A program made the position numbers and the translations under genes. The notes beneath the pieces were generated by a model. It searched no databases. It was not told the origin of the DNA and saw only the letters and a list, made by a program, of their open reading frames with translations. From Roseomonas fluvialis (GTDB lineage Bacteria > Pseudomonadota > Alphaproteobacteria > Acetobacterales > Acetobacteraceae), in the NCBI RefSeq assembly GCF_022846615.1, contig NZ_AP025637.1, positions 2,505,001 to 2,569,000 of the forward strand: DNA of 64,000 nucleotides, in the 5' to 3' direction. How positions within the stretch are numbered: the stretch's first letter is position 1; every line of letters starts with the position of its first letter. Shown piece by piece: positions 32,499 through 41,973 of this stretch.

Positions 32499-33113
32499 GT
32501 GCCCGAAGCTCCGCCACCGCTCGGCCTGCCGCTCGGCACGCCCGTGCTCACCCCCACCGGCGAAGTGGCGGTCGAGGCGCTGGTGCCGGGCATGCTGGTG
32601 CTGGCCGTTGGCGGGGGCGCCGCACCGTTCCAGTCGGTCGTCGAACTGCGGCGCGTCCTGCTGCCGGGGCCGTTCGTGCGCCTGCGCGCCGGCGCCCTGG
32701 CTGATGGGTCCCCGCATGACGACCTGGTGCTCCCGCCAGGCCATGCGGTGCTGCTGGACGGCACGCTGGTGACCGTCGGCGACCTCGCTGACGACCGCGG
32801 CATATTGGTCGAGGCGGGTGCGGCCCTCGCGGCCGTGCAGATCGTCCTGGCCGGGCATGATGCCGTGCTGGCCTGCGGCGCGGCGGTCGAGACAGCGCCG
32901 CCCGAGCCCGGTTCGTCGCCCTGCGCGCCGCGCTGCCCGCCCGACGCCACGCTGCGCGCGTTGCTCGCCTGGCGGGCCGAGGCGATGGGCTGGTCTCCGC
33001 CCACGGCCCCGACCGCGCCGAGCCTCGAGGTCGGCAGCTTTCGCGCGCGGCTGGCGGCCTCGCCGCTGACGCCTGCCGCCGTGCCGTCGCTGCCCATCAA
33101 GCCGACGCGCTGA
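32499..33113 (+). CDS. Hint domain-containing protein
   Basis: 204 aa from GTG 32499, with GAGGAA 11 bp upstream; a TTG at 32466 is an alternative. The Hint (hedgehog/intein-like) beta fold is suggested by LGTPVLTPTGEVAVEALVPG at the N-terminus and by SPHDDLVLPPGHAVLLDG, which corresponds to the histidine block. The usual cysteine at the first Hint position is replaced (GTPVLTP rather than CFxxGT), so splicing or autocleavage is doubtful. Alphaproteobacteria carry many such proteins of unknown function. A second, canonical Hint protein is encoded 1.3 kb downstream. Confidence 0.7.
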   Translation: MPEAPPPLGLPLGTPVLTPTGEVAVEALVPGMLVLAVGGGAAPFQSVVELRRVLLPGPFVRLRAGALADGSPHDDLVLPPGHAVLLDGTLVTVGDLADDRGILVEAGAALAAVQIVLAGHDAVLACGAAVETAPPEPGSSPCAPRCPPDATLRALLAWRAEAMGWSPPTAPTAPSLEVGSFRARLAASPLTPAAVPSLPIKPTR

Positions 33114-33174
33114 GCGCCTCGCGCCTCGCCACGCCCGGGGATAGACTGCGACGCGAACCGAGGGAGCATCCGCC

Positions 33175-34347
33175 ATGACCGACGCCTGCATCGTGGGCTG
33201 GGCCCATTCCGCCTTCGGCAAGCGCGACGACGCGCCCGACCTCGAGACGCTAATGGCCGGCGTGGCGCGCGCCGCGATCGAGGACGCCGGCGTTACGCCC
33301 GCGGAGATCGATGCCGGCTTTGTCGGCGTGTTCGGGGAAGGCTTCACCCCGCAGGGCTTCCCGGCCTCCCTGGTGCTGCAATCGCTGCCGGAACTGCGCT
33401 TCAAGCCGATCACGCGGTTGGAGAACGCCTGCGCGACGGGCTCCGCCGCAATCCACGCCGCGCGGGACTTCATCGCCGCCGGGCGCGGTCGCCTCGCCCT
33501 CGTGGTGGGTGCCGAGAAGATGACGGCGACCCCCGGGCCGAAGGTCGGCGACATCCTGCTGACCGCGTCCTACCGCAAGACCGAGCACGACATCGAGGGC
33601 GGCTTCGCCGGCGTCTTCGGGCGCATCGCCGAGGCCTATTTCCAGAAGCATGGCGACCAGTCCGACGCTTTGGCCGCGATCGCGGCGAAGAACCACCGCA
33701 ACGGCGTGGACAACCCCTGGGCGCAGATGCGCCGCGACCTGGGCTACGAGTTCTGCCGCACCGAGAGCGAGAAGAACCCCTATGTTGCGCGGCCGCTGAA
33801 GCGCACCGACTGCTCGCTGGTGAGCGACGGCGCCGCGGCTGTCGTGCTGGCCGATGCCGACACCGCCGCGGGGCTTGCCAAGGCGGTGCGCTTCCGCGCC
33901 GCGGTCCAGGTCAACGACTTCCTGCCGATCGCCGCGCGCGACATCACCCGCTTCGAGGGCGCGCGCGAGGCCTGGGCCCGGGCCTACGACCAGGCCGGCA
34001 TCGGCGTCGGCGACCTGTCCTTCGCCGAGACGCATGACTGCTTCACCATCGCCGAACTCATTGAATACGAGGCGATGGGCCTGGCCGCCGAAGGGCAGGG
34101 CGGGCGCGCCGCGATCGAGGGCTGGACCGCGGCGGGCGGGCGCCTGCCGGTGAACCGCTCGGGCGGGCTGAAGGCGAAGGGCCACCCGATCGGGGCTACC
34201 GGGGTGTCGATGCATGTGCTGGCGGCGATGCAACTGACCGGCACCGCGGGTGCGCTGCAACTGCCGAAGGCGGAACTCGGCGGTGTATTCAACATGGGCG
34301 GCGCGGCGGTCGCGAACTACGTGTCGATTCTGGAACGGGCGCGGTAA
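33175..34347 (+). CDS. Thiolase / acetyl-CoA acetyltransferase (SCP2-thiolase-like)
   Basis: 390 aa with GAGGGA upstream of ATG 33175. The nucleophilic cysteine motif is ENACATGSAAIHAARDFI, the second motif is ETHDCFTIAELIEYEAMGL, and the His motif NRSGGLKAKGHPIGATG. The sequence ends GGVFNMGGAAVANYVSILE, the glycine-rich C-terminal loop. This is the lipid-transfer/SCP2-type thiolase group, which acts on acyl-CoA in degradation or in anabolic condensation. The CxG active-site Cys of the last loop is not seen (GGAAV), as is usual in the SCP2-like group. The gene lies alone between two Hint genes. Confidence 0.87.
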   Translation: MTDACIVGWAHSAFGKRDDAPDLETLMAGVARAAIEDAGVTPAEIDAGFVGVFGEGFTPQGFPASLVLQSLPELRFKPITRLENACATGSAAIHAARDFIAAGRGRLALVVGAEKMTATPGPKVGDILLTASYRKTEHDIEGGFAGVFGRIAEAYFQKHGDQSDALAAIAAKNHRNGVDNPWAQMRRDLGYEFCRTESEKNPYVARPLKRTDCSLVSDGAAAVVLADADTAAGLAKAVRFRAAVQVNDFLPIAARDITRFEGAREAWARAYDQAGIGVGDLSFAETHDCFTIAELIEYEAMGLAAEGQGGRAAIEGWTAAGGRLPVNRSGGLKAKGHPIGATGVSMHVLAAMQLTGTAGALQLPKAELGGVFNMGGAAVANYVSILERAR

Positions 34348-34461
34348 TCACCGCGCGCGTGAATGCGGCGTGAAACCAATTACTTTATGTTGAGATTCGA
34401 TAAAATCGCGCTCTAGTTGAATTCGGCGGATCCGCCCGCCGATCTCGGCGAGGAGTGCGCG

Positions 34462-35577
34462 ATGTCCGGAACCTGGAACGATTCCAGCGGGGTGGCCCGC
34501 AACCCGGACACCTGGACCGACGACGACGACATCTATGTCGGCAGCAACGACAAGGATTTCGAGCTCGACGCCGACGGTTTTCCGACCGTCGCGAACATCT
34601 TCGCCGGCAACGGCAACGACACGATGGAAGGCCGCGGCGGTGACGACGTGCTGTCCGGCGGCGACGGTAACGACCAGGTCTTCGGCGGCAACGACAACGA
34701 TGAATTGCAGGGGGGCACCGGCAACGACCTGCTCGACGGCGGCGCCGGCGACGACTTCATGGACGCCCAGCCCGGCGACGACGAGATGTTCGGGGGCACC
34801 GGCAGCGACACCGTCGTGTTCAACGGCGCACCGGACGAATACACCTGGGAGCGCGTCGCCGGCGGCTGGCGGGTCACGGACAATGAGACGCAGCTCGGCA
34901 CCAACGACGGTGTCGACTTCGTCGCCGACGACATCGAATACGTCCTCTACAACAACAACGACCCGTCCAACGCGGTCATCCTGCCGACGCCCTGCTTCCT
35001 CGCCGGAACCCTCATCGCCACCCCCGCCGGGGACCGCGCCATCGAGACCCTGCGCGTGGGCGACCTGGTGCTGACCGCCGATGGCCGCGCCGTGCCGATC
35101 CTGTTCGCCGGGCGCACCACGGTGGAAGCGCGCACCGCCCGCGGCGCGCAGGGCTTGCCCATCCTGATCGAGGCGGGGGCGCTGGCCGATGGCGTGCCGC
35201 ATCGCGACCTGCAGGCCTCGCCACAGCACGGCATCGTGGTGGACGGCATGCTGGTGGCGGCCCAGGCGCTGGTGAACGGCCTGTCGATCCGGCGCATGCC
35301 CGCGCCCGCGCCGGTCTTCGTCTACTACAATATCGAAACCGAGGCGCATGAGGTGGTGCTGGCCAACGGCGCGCCGGTCGAGACATTCTGCGACCACATC
35401 GGCCGCGACGCCTTCGACAACCACGCCGAATTTGCCGCGCTTTATCCCGAGGGGCGCGAGATCGGGGAGATGGCGCTGCCGCACGCCAAATCCGCCCGGC
35501 AATTGCCGCGTGCCACGCGCGCCCGGCTCGAGGCCCGGGCACTGGCCGGTGCGCGGGCCGTGCGGAGGGCCGCCTGA
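34462..35577 (+). CDS. RTX-repeat and Hint domain protein
   Basis: 371 aa, start ATG 34462 after AGGAG. Residues ~45-115 hold glycine/aspartate nonapeptide repeats of the RTX type (GNGNDTMEGRGGDDVLSGG, GGDGNDQVFGGNDND) that bind calcium. Residues ~175-330 are a Hint domain with a good start motif PCFLAGTLIATPAGDRAIET and the His block ASPQHGIVVDG. There is no classical signal peptide, consistent with type I secretion of RTX proteins. The function of Hint in such secreted proteins is unknown; autoprocessing at the cysteine is possible. A strong terminator follows at 35791. Confidence 0.83.
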   Translation: MSGTWNDSSGVARNPDTWTDDDDIYVGSNDKDFELDADGFPTVANIFAGNGNDTMEGRGGDDVLSGGDGNDQVFGGNDNDELQGGTGNDLLDGGAGDDFMDAQPGDDEMFGGTGSDTVVFNGAPDEYTWERVAGGWRVTDNETQLGTNDGVDFVADDIEYVLYNNNDPSNAVILPTPCFLAGTLIATPAGDRAIETLRVGDLVLTADGRAVPILFAGRTTVEARTARGAQGLPILIEAGALADGVPHRDLQASPQHGIVVDGMLVAAQALVNGLSIRRMPAPAPVFVYYNIETEAHEVVLANGAPVETFCDHIGRDAFDNHAEFAALYPEGREIGEMALPHAKSARQLPRATRARLEARALAGARAVRRAA

Positions 35578-35994
35578 ACAGCGCGCGCCATGCGCCGGGG
35601 TGCCCGTGGCGCCGATCCGTCGCGCGCCGTGCCCTGCTGGCCTGCCCCGGGAGAGTGCACCCCGCCGTTGCGGCCCCGCGACTGGGCGACGGTGCCGCCG
35701 GCAGGGCTGGCACGGGCCATGCAAGTCCCGGCTTGTCTGGCAGCGGGATCCTCCCGGGCCTGGCAGCTTAGCCTTCCTCAACCTTGCCTCAGGGCCATCC
35801 GCAGGGATGGCCCTTCTTTTTGCCCAATGCGGTTTGCAGAATGCGAAGCGCCGCGCGAAGCCCTTCGCGAGACCGCCGCCAGCACGCCATCCACGCTTTC
35901 TTCACCTCTCGCACGCGACATTGCCGCTTCGACCGGACCCCGGACGGCGCCCCCGCCCGGGTCCCGGACGCCCAGCGGAGGACGACAGCGCGCG
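35578..35994. other. Intergenic region with terminator
   Basis: About 415 bp between the RTX-Hint gene and the GGDEF-EAL gene. A terminator lies at 35791-35821. I see no gene in the remainder; the open frame running into the downstream gene crosses the terminator and is not coding. Confidence 0.5.
35791..35821 (+). terminator. Rho-independent terminator after RTX-Hint gene
   Basis: AGGGCCATCC GCAG GGATGGCCCT is a perfect 10-bp stem with a 4-base loop, followed by TCTTTTT. It lies 214 bp after the RTX-Hint stop, so that transcript carries a long 3' untranslated region. Confidence 0.9.
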
Positions 35995-37686
35995 ATGGAC
36001 GGGATGGCGGAAGCCGGCGGCGCGACCAAGCCCCAGAAGCCGCCCGGTCGTGGCCAGCTGGCGGCGGCCGCGCTCGAGACCCTTCCCGACGGCGTGGTCA
36101 GCTTCGATGCCGACCTGCGCGTGGGCCTGGTCAGCGGCCGCGCCGCGGCGCTGCTCGGCCTGGCCCGCACCGCGCGCCACGCTCAGGGCGTGTGCGACCT
36201 GCTGGAAGCCAGCCCGCGCCTGGACCGCGAGGCGGTGGCCGTGATCGCCGCGGCGTGCCTCACCGCCACGCTGCCCGATGGCGATGCCGAGGCCGACCTG
36301 CGGCTGGCCGGGGCGCCGGGCCTGCGCTTCGGCATCCGCCGCGCCACCCAGGGCACCTGGGTGCTCGCCATCACGCCCGAGACGGTGCTCGCCGGCGGCG
36401 GCGGGATCGACCCGCTGACCGGCCTGTCCGACCGCGCCATGTTCGAGGCGCGCCTCGCCGCGGCACTCGACCGCCCGGCGCGGCGCCGCGGCGGGGCCGC
36501 GGTGCTGCTGGTCGACCTCGACGGCATCCGCGCGGTCAACCAGGTGCTGGGCCACGCCATCGGGGAAGACCTGCTGCGGGCCGCCGCACGGCGCCTGCAG
36601 GCCGCGGTGCGCGACGGCGACCTCGTGGCGCGCATGGCCGGGGAGGAATTCGCCGTCCTGCAAAGCGAGGTCACCGAGGCCTCCCACGCCGCAGCCCTCG
36701 CGGCGCGGCTGGTCGACCTTCTGGGCCGCGCCTATCTCATCGCCGGGGAGACCGTGGTGATCGTGCCGCGCATCGGCATCGCGCTGGCCCCGGCGGATGG
36801 CGCCGATGCCGCGCTGCTGCTGCGCCGCGCCGCGATGGCCCGGCACGACGCACCGGCCGAAGGCCATGGGGCATGGCGCCGCTTCACGCCGGACATGGAC
36901 GTCCGCTGGCAGGAGGCGCGCGTGATGGAAGCCGCGCTCCGCCGCGCGGTCGCCGAACAGGAGTTCGAACTGCACTTCCAGCCGCAGGTGGCCCTGCCGT
37001 CGGGCGTGCTGACCGGCTTCGAGGCGCTGATCCGCTGGCGCCACCCCGAACGCGGGCTCCTGGCGCCGGGCGCCTTCCTGCCGATGGCCGAACGGCTCGG
37101 CCTGATGCGTCGGATCGGATCCTGGGTCCTGCGCGAGGCCTGCGAGACCGCGATGCGCTGGCCTGGCGAACTCTCCGTCGCGGTCAACCTGGCTCCGGCG
37201 CAGTTCGAGGATGGCTGCCTGCCCGGCAGTATCGCCGCCTTGCTCGCCGAATGCGGCCTGGCGCCCCATCGGCTCGAACTCGAGGTGACCGAGACGGTGC
37301 TGCTGGCCAATGGCGACGCGGCGCTGAGCCAGTTGCTCGCGCTGCGCGAAGCCGGCGTGCGCATCGCCATGGATGATTTCGGCACCGGGCATTCCTCGCT
37401 GACACAGCTGCGGGTCTTTCCCTTCGACCGGATCAAGATCGACCGGTCCTTCGTGAAGGACCTCCCGCTGGGCGGCGATGCGCCGGCCATCGTGCGTGCC
37501 GTGACCGGGCTCGGACGCAGCCTCGGCATCGCGGTGATCGCCGAGGGTGTCGAGACCGATGCGCAACTGCGCGAATTGCTGGCCGAGGGCTGCGACGCCG
37601 CGCAGGGCTACCTGTTCGGCCGTCCGGTGCCGCCGGACCAGGTGCCCGGCGTGATCGACTCGCTGCGCACCCCCGCACTCACCTGA
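35995..37686 (+). CDS. GGDEF-EAL domain protein with degenerate GGDEF
   Basis: 563 aa from ATG 35995, with CGGAGG 15 bp upstream. After an N-terminal PAS-like stretch (ALETLPDGVVSFDADLRVGL), the GGDEF domain begins at DPLTGLSDRAMFEARL. Its signature loop reads MAGEEFAVL, so AGEEF replaces GGDEF/GGEEF. The EAL domain is intact: FEALIRWRHPERG, VAVNLAPAQF, ELEVTETVLL, IAMDDFGTGHSSLTQLR and IAEGVETDAQL. It is therefore most likely a c-di-GMP phosphodiesterase, with the GGDEF domain regulatory; residual cyclase activity is not excluded. It is cytoplasmic with no transmembrane segment, and convergent with an HD-GYP gene, a second c-di-GMP enzyme. Confidence 0.88.
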   Translation: MDGMAEAGGATKPQKPPGRGQLAAAALETLPDGVVSFDADLRVGLVSGRAAALLGLARTARHAQGVCDLLEASPRLDREAVAVIAAACLTATLPDGDAEADLRLAGAPGLRFGIRRATQGTWVLAITPETVLAGGGGIDPLTGLSDRAMFEARLAAALDRPARRRGGAAVLLVDLDGIRAVNQVLGHAIGEDLLRAAARRLQAAVRDGDLVARMAGEEFAVLQSEVTEASHAAALAARLVDLLGRAYLIAGETVVIVPRIGIALAPADGADAALLLRRAAMARHDAPAEGHGAWRRFTPDMDVRWQEARVMEAALRRAVAEQEFELHFQPQVALPSGVLTGFEALIRWRHPERGLLAPGAFLPMAERLGLMRRIGSWVLREACETAMRWPGELSVAVNLAPAQFEDGCLPGSIAALLAECGLAPHRLELEVTETVLLANGDAALSQLLALREAGVRIAMDDFGTGHSSLTQLRVFPFDRIKIDRSFVKDLPLGGDAPAIVRAVTGLGRSLGIAVIAEGVETDAQLRELLAEGCDAAQGYLFGRPVPPDQVPGVIDSLRTPALT

Positions 37687-37701
37687 ACGCCTGCAGCGCG
37701 G

Positions 37702-38394
37702 TCAGTGTTCGATGGCGCCGACCGCGGCCGCGCAATCCTGCAGTGCCGCCAACACCTGCGGGTCGAACTGCGCCGGCGCGATTCGCCCATCGCCGTCACG
37801 CAGGCGCGCCAGCGCCTCGTCATGTTCGAGCGGCGCCTTGTAGGGGCGATCCGACCGGAGCGCGTCGTAGACATCCGCCACGGCCACCAGCCGTGCCGCC
37901 AGCGGAATCTCCTCGCCCGCCAGGCCCGCGGGGTACCCGCTGCCGTCCCAGCGCTCATGGTGGTTCAAGGCGATCGTTGCGGCCAGTTGCATCCATGGCG
38001 CGCGGGCATGCGCGAGGATGCTCGCACCGAGCGTCGTATGGCGTTCCATCACGCGTCGCGCCGCGGGGTCGAGCACGTGGCTGTGGCCGAGCACGCCCTC
38101 GGGCAATGCCATCTTGCCGATGTCGTGCAGCACGGCCGCACGGCGCAGGAGGGCCCGTTCCGGCGCCTCGATGCCGAGCACCTCGGCCAGCAGCGCCGCG
38201 ATATGCCCGACCCGCACCGGATGGTCACGACCCTCGGGGTCGAGCGCTACGGCCCGCAGCACCAGGCCTTCCAGCGCTTCATCGTGCAGGGCGCAGATGC
38301 AGCGACCGGCCGCCCCCGCCGCCGGGGCGTCACGCAGTCCGCATAGCGGGCAGGCGAGGCTCGCATGCGAGGCGATGAGGGTGACGGCGTTCAT
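37702..38394 (-). CDS. HD-GYP domain c-di-GMP phosphodiesterase-like protein
   Basis: 230 aa from ATG 38394. Four cysteines near the N-terminus (CPLCGL, CIC) suggest a small zinc-binding module. The HD-GYP domain has RVGHIAALLAEVLG, VLHDIGKMALPEGVL, LNHHERWDGSGYPAGLAGEE and ARLVAVADVYDALRSDRPYK. The GYP motif is complete, so c-di-GMP hydrolysis is likely. It faces the GGDEF-EAL gene, 15 bp between the two stops. The longer reading to 38532 lacks support. Confidence 0.87.
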   Translation of the reverse strand: MNAVTLIASHASLACPLCGLRDAPAAGAAGRCICALHDEALEGLVLRAVALDPEGRDHPVRVGHIAALLAEVLGIEAPERALLRRAAVLHDIGKMALPEGVLGHSHVLDPAARRVMERHTTLGASILAHARAPWMQLAATIALNHHERWDGSGYPAGLAGEEIPLAARLVAVADVYDALRSDRPYKAPLEHDEALARLRDGDGRIAPAQFDPQVLAALQDCAAAVGAIEH

Positions 38395-38467
38395 TCTGGC
38401 GATCGGACTCGGTCGAAGCTTGGCGAATAGGATAGGCCGGAACCGTGTCTCGGAAAAAGATAATGAA

Positions 38468-39637
38468 TTACGTATTGGCACAGGTATCACGGGCCGGCGG
38501 CACCAGCACCACCGCGGCGGCCTGCGCCGCAATGCCCTCGCCGCGGCCGGGGAAACCCAGGCGCTCGGTCGTGGTCGCCTTCACCGATATCGCCCCGATG
38601 TCGACACCGAGCAGTTCAGCCAGGCGCGCGCGCATGGCCGGCGCATGGGGCGTGATCTTCGGGCGCTCACAGATGAGCGTGACGTCGGCATTGGCCAGGA
38701 TCCCGCCGCGCGCGGCAATGCGCGCCGCGGCGTGCCGCAGGAAGCGGGCGCTATCGGCATCCTTCCACCGTGCTTCGCTCGGCGGGAACCAGCGGCCGAT
38801 ATCGCCTTCGGCCAGCGCGCCGTAGATCGCGTCGCACAGCGCATGGATGCCGACATCGGCGTCGGAATGGCCAGACAGGCCGAGCGGATGCGGCACGGTG
38901 ACGCCGCACAGCACCAGCGGGCGGTCCTCGACCAGGCGGTGCACGTCGAAGCCGGTGCCCATGCGGGGGATCAGGCGGGCAGACAGGTGGGCTTCCACGC
39001 GTATCAGGTCCTCGGGCCAGGTGATCTTGATGTTCGCTTCCCCGCCCGGCACCAGCGTGACCGCGAGCCCTGCCGCTTCCAGAAGGGCGGCGTCGTCGGT
39101 GGCGCTGCCGTCGCCGGCGCGATGCGCCGCCAGCAGGGCGTCGAAGCGGAAGGCCTGCGGCGTCTGGGCGCGGAACAGGCCCTCGCGTGGCACCGTCTCG
39201 ATGATGCGGCCCGCCGCGCCGCGCTTGAGCGTGTCCGTCACCGGCTGGGCCGGAATGGCGCCGGGGGCCCGGGCCAGCGCATCGCGCAGCGCGGCGATGG
39301 TGCCGGGCGGGATGACCGGGCGGGCGCCATCGTGCACCAGCACGATCGCGGGCGGGTCTGCAGCCAGCGCCTCCAGCCCCGCGCGCACGCTCTCGGCACG
39401 CGTCGCGCCGCCGGCAACTGGCGGCAGGGCGGGCAGGCCATCCAGGATGGCCGCGACACGCGCCTCCTCCCCAGCGGCGACCACCGGCAACAGGCGGTCC
39501 ACGAGGCCGTCCGCCAGCAGGGATTCGGCAGCGTGCCGGATCACCGGGCGGCCGAGCAGCGGCAGGTACTGCTTGGGCTGCGGTGCGCCGAAGCGCTGGC
39601 CGGTGCCCGCGGCCATGAGAAGGGCTGCGATCGTCAT
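38468..39637 (-). CDS. ispDF: Bifunctional IspD/IspF isoprenoid enzyme
   Basis: 389 aa. The N-terminal half is IspD (4-diphosphocytidyl-2-C-methyl-D-erythritol synthase), with LLMAAGTGQRFGAPQPKQYL and VHDGARPVIPPGTI. The C-terminal half is IspF (2-C-methyl-D-erythritol 2,4-cyclodiphosphate synthase), with RMGTGFDVHRL, GLSGHSDADVGIHALCDAIY and the C-terminal KATTTERLGFPGRGEG. Fused IspDF is common in Alphaproteobacteria. ATG 39637 is the only start consistent with the IspD N-terminus. It is divergent from dusB, a widely conserved alphaproteobacterial arrangement. Confidence 0.96.
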   Translation of the reverse strand: MTIAALLMAAGTGQRFGAPQPKQYLPLLGRPVIRHAAESLLADGLVDRLLPVVAAGEEARVAAILDGLPALPPVAGGATRAESVRAGLEALAADPPAIVLVHDGARPVIPPGTIAALRDALARAPGAIPAQPVTDTLKRGAAGRIIETVPREGLFRAQTPQAFRFDALLAAHRAGDGSATDDAALLEAAGLAVTLVPGGEANIKITWPEDLIRVEAHLSARLIPRMGTGFDVHRLVEDRPLVLCGVTVPHPLGLSGHSDADVGIHALCDAIYGALAEGDIGRWFPPSEARWKDADSARFLRHAAARIAARGGILANADVTLICERPKITPHAPAMRARLAELLGVDIGAISVKATTTERLGFPGRGEGIAAQAAAVVLVPPARDTCANT

Positions 39638-39757
39638 GCCGCTTGATACGGCGCTTCGGCCGGGGTGCAAACGGCGGGGGCGTCCTGCCCATTCCGTGAC
39701 CGGAGGGCCGGTGCCACCGTTGCGGAACGGCGGCACTGGCTCTATCTTGCACAAATC

Positions 39758-40837
39758 ATGAGCAACACCTCCGCGCCGCGCCTGGCGCCGATCATGGTCG
39801 GCGACATCCGCATCGACACACCGGTCATCCTGGCCCCGATGTCTGGGGTCACGGACCTGCCCTTCCGGCGCCTGTCGCGCAGCCTCGGCGCGCCGATGGT
39901 GGTCAGCGAGATGATCGCCTCCCAGGCGATGGTCCGCACCAACCGCCAGACGCTGAAGATGGCGGAGGTGGACGGCTTCGGCGGCCCGGCCTCGGTCCAG
40001 TTGGCCGGCTGCGATCCCGAGACCATGGCGGAAGCGGCGCGCCTCGTGGTCGATCGTGGCGCCGCCATCGTCGACATCAATTTCGGCTGCCCCGTGAAGA
40101 AGGTCGCGGTGGGGCAGTCCGCCGGTTCGGCGCTCATGCGTGACGAGATCGCCGCCGCGCGCATCCTGGAAGCCACCGTGCGCGCGGTGTCGGTGCCGGT
40201 GACGCTGAAGATGCGCATGGGCTGGGACCACGCGAGCCTGAACGCGCCGCGCCTCGCGCGGATCGCCCAGGAAAGCGGCATCCGCCTGGTCACGGTGCAT
40301 GGCCGTACCCGGCAGATGTTCTACACCGGCACCGCCGACTGGGCCTTCATCCGCCAGGTGAAGGACGCCGTGACGATCCCAGTGATCGCGAACGGAGACA
40401 TCCTGACCGCCGAGGATGCGGAGGAAGCGCTGCGCCAGTCAGGCGCGGATGGCGTGATGATCGGCCGCGGCTGCTACGGTCGTCCCTGGCTGCCGGCCGT
40501 GGTGGCGGCACGGCTGTCCGGGCGCGCGGCGGCCGAACCGGTCCTGGCGGAGCAGAAGCGCATCCTGCTGGACCACTACGCCGACATGCTCGACCACCAT
40601 GGCCGCGACCCCGGCGTACGCCTCGCGCGCAAGCATGTCGCCTGGTATTCCAAGGGCCTGCCCGGGTCGGCGGAATTCCGCGTGCAGGTGAACCGCTGCG
40701 ACACCGCCGACGCCGTGCTCGACCTCGTGCACGCCTTCTACGACCCGCTGATCGAACATGGCGTCGAGGCCGCGCGAGAGGATTTCCGCGCTGCCGGCGA
40801 GACACAGGACGCGGGCGGGGAGCGCATCGCGGCATGA
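39758..40837 (+). CDS. dusB: tRNA-dihydrouridine synthase DusB
   Basis: 359 aa from ATG 39758 ([20 protein letters not shown]). Family motifs include [31 protein letters not shown] with the catalytic cysteine, GSALMRD, and [18 protein letters not shown]. The C-terminal part includes [14 protein letters not shown]. This FMN enzyme reduces uridines in tRNA. It leads the nitrogen-regulation operon: ntrB begins inside its stop codon. This dusB-ntrBC linkage is common in alpha- and gammaproteobacteria. Confidence 0.95.
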   Translation: MSNTSAPRLAPIMVGDIRIDTPVILAPMSGVTDLPFRRLSRSLGAPMVVSEMIASQAMVRTNRQTLKMAEVDGFGGPASVQLAGCDPETMAEAARLVVDRGAAIVDINFGCPVKKVAVGQSAGSALMRDEIAAARILEATVRAVSVPVTLKMRMGWDHASLNAPRLARIAQESGIRLVTVHGRTRQMFYTGTADWAFIRQVKDAVTIPVIANGDILTAEDAEEALRQSGADGVMIGRGCYGRPWLPAVVAARLSGRAAAEPVLAEQKRILLDHYADMLDHHGRDPGVRLARKHVAWYSKGLPGSAEFRVQVNRCDTADAVLDLVHAFYDPLIEHGVEAAREDFRAAGETQDAGGERIAA

Positions 40838-41973
40838 AGGGCAGCCTGCTGCGCCGCGCCATCCGCCCGAGCGGCTGGCAGGGCCGCCCGGTGCCCGATG
40901 CCGCCGCCATTTTGGGCGCCATCGCCGTGCCCGTGGTGGTGCTGGATGGCGAGAACCGCTTCCGCAGCGCGAACGCGGCGGCGGAGCAGTTCTTCCGCAC
41001 CTCGATCGCCTCGTTGTCGCAGATGTCGTTGTCGGACCTGGTGCCGGAGGACAGCCGCATCTTCGCGGTCATCGCGCAGGTGCGCCACCTCGATGCGCGG
41101 GTGTCGGACCACGACCTCACGCTCGACAGCCCGCGCCTGTCGCGCCGCGGCGTCACGGTCCATGCCGCGCCGCTGCCCGAACTGCCGGGCGGCGTGGTGG
41201 TGACGCTCGAGGATGGGTCGACCGCGCAGATGCTCGACCGGCAACTGAATTTCCGTGGCGCGGCGCGCGGTGCCTCCGCCATGGCGGCGATGCTCGCGCA
41301 TGAGGTCAAGAACCCGCTTTCGGGCATCCGCGGCGCGGCGCAGCTGCTCGAGCAATCCGCCGCCTCGGATGGCGACCGCGAATTGTGCCAGCTGGTGCAG
41401 GACGAGGCCGACCGCATCCGCGGCCTGGTCGACCGCTTCGACATGTTCTCCGAACGCCCGGTCGACCTCGGGCCGGTGAACATTCACCAGGTGCTGGACC
41501 ACGTGCGGCGCATCGCGTCGACCGGCTTCGCGTCGCACCTCCGGCTGCTCGAGGAATACGACCCGTCCCTGCCGCCGGTCTGGGGCAATCGCGACCTGCT
41601 GGTACAGATTCTGCTGAACCTGGTGAAGAATGCGGCGGAAGCGGTTGACCCGCTGAATGGCGAGATCGTGCTCGCCACCGCCTATCACCACGGGGTGCGC
41701 ATCGCGGTGCCCGGTTCGTCGGACCGTGTGCACCTGCCGCTGCAGATCAGCGTGCGGGACAATGGATCGGGCATCGCCGACGAGGTGCGCGGCACGCTTT
41801 TTGAACCTTTCGTGAGCACGAAGCGGGGCGGGCAGGGGCTCGGCCTCGCGCTCGTCGCGAAGCTAGTCGCGGACCAGGGGGGGCTCATCGAATGCGACAG
41901 CCGTCCCGGCAGGACCGTGTTCCGGCTTTCGATGCCAACGCCACCGCCGGGAAGTTTCGGGACCGCCCAATGA
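40834..41973 (+). CDS. ntrB: Nitrogen regulation histidine kinase NtrB
   Basis: 379 aa. An N-terminal PAS domain ([20 protein letters not shown]) precedes the H-box [20 protein letters not shown]. The ATPase region has an N box ([17 protein letters not shown]), G1 [10 protein letters not shown] and G2 [14 protein letters not shown]. It has no transmembrane segment, as expected for the cytosolic NtrB that is controlled by PII and phosphorylates NtrC. It overlaps dusB and ntrC by 4 bp each. Confidence 0.94.
   Translation: MKGSLLRRAIRPSGWQGRPVPDAAAILGAIAVPVVVLDGENRFRSANAAAEQFFRTSIASLSQMSLSDLVPEDSRIFAVIAQVRHLDARVSDHDLTLDSPRLSRRGVTVHAAPLPELPGGVVVTLEDGSTAQMLDRQLNFRGAARGASAMAAMLAHEVKNPLSGIRGAAQLLEQSAASDGDRELCQLVQDEADRIRGLVDRFDMFSERPVDLGPVNIHQVLDHVRRIASTGFASHLRLLEEYDPSLPPVWGNRDLLVQILLNLVKNAAEAVDPLNGEIVLATAYHHGVRIAVPGSSDRVHLPLQISVRDNGSGIADEVRGTLFEPFVSTKRGGQGLGLALVAKLVADQGGLIECDSRPGRTVFRLSMPTPPPGSFGTAQ

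Noticed and set aside
39732-39752. Possible sigma-54 promoter before dusB-ntrB (GGCTCTATCTTGC)
   Set aside because: The spacing between GG and GC is nine instead of ten and the flanking consensus is poor.
38445-39761. Plus-strand open frames opposite ispDF
   Set aside because: Ser/Arg/Ala-rich shadows; ispDF is unambiguous on the minus strand.
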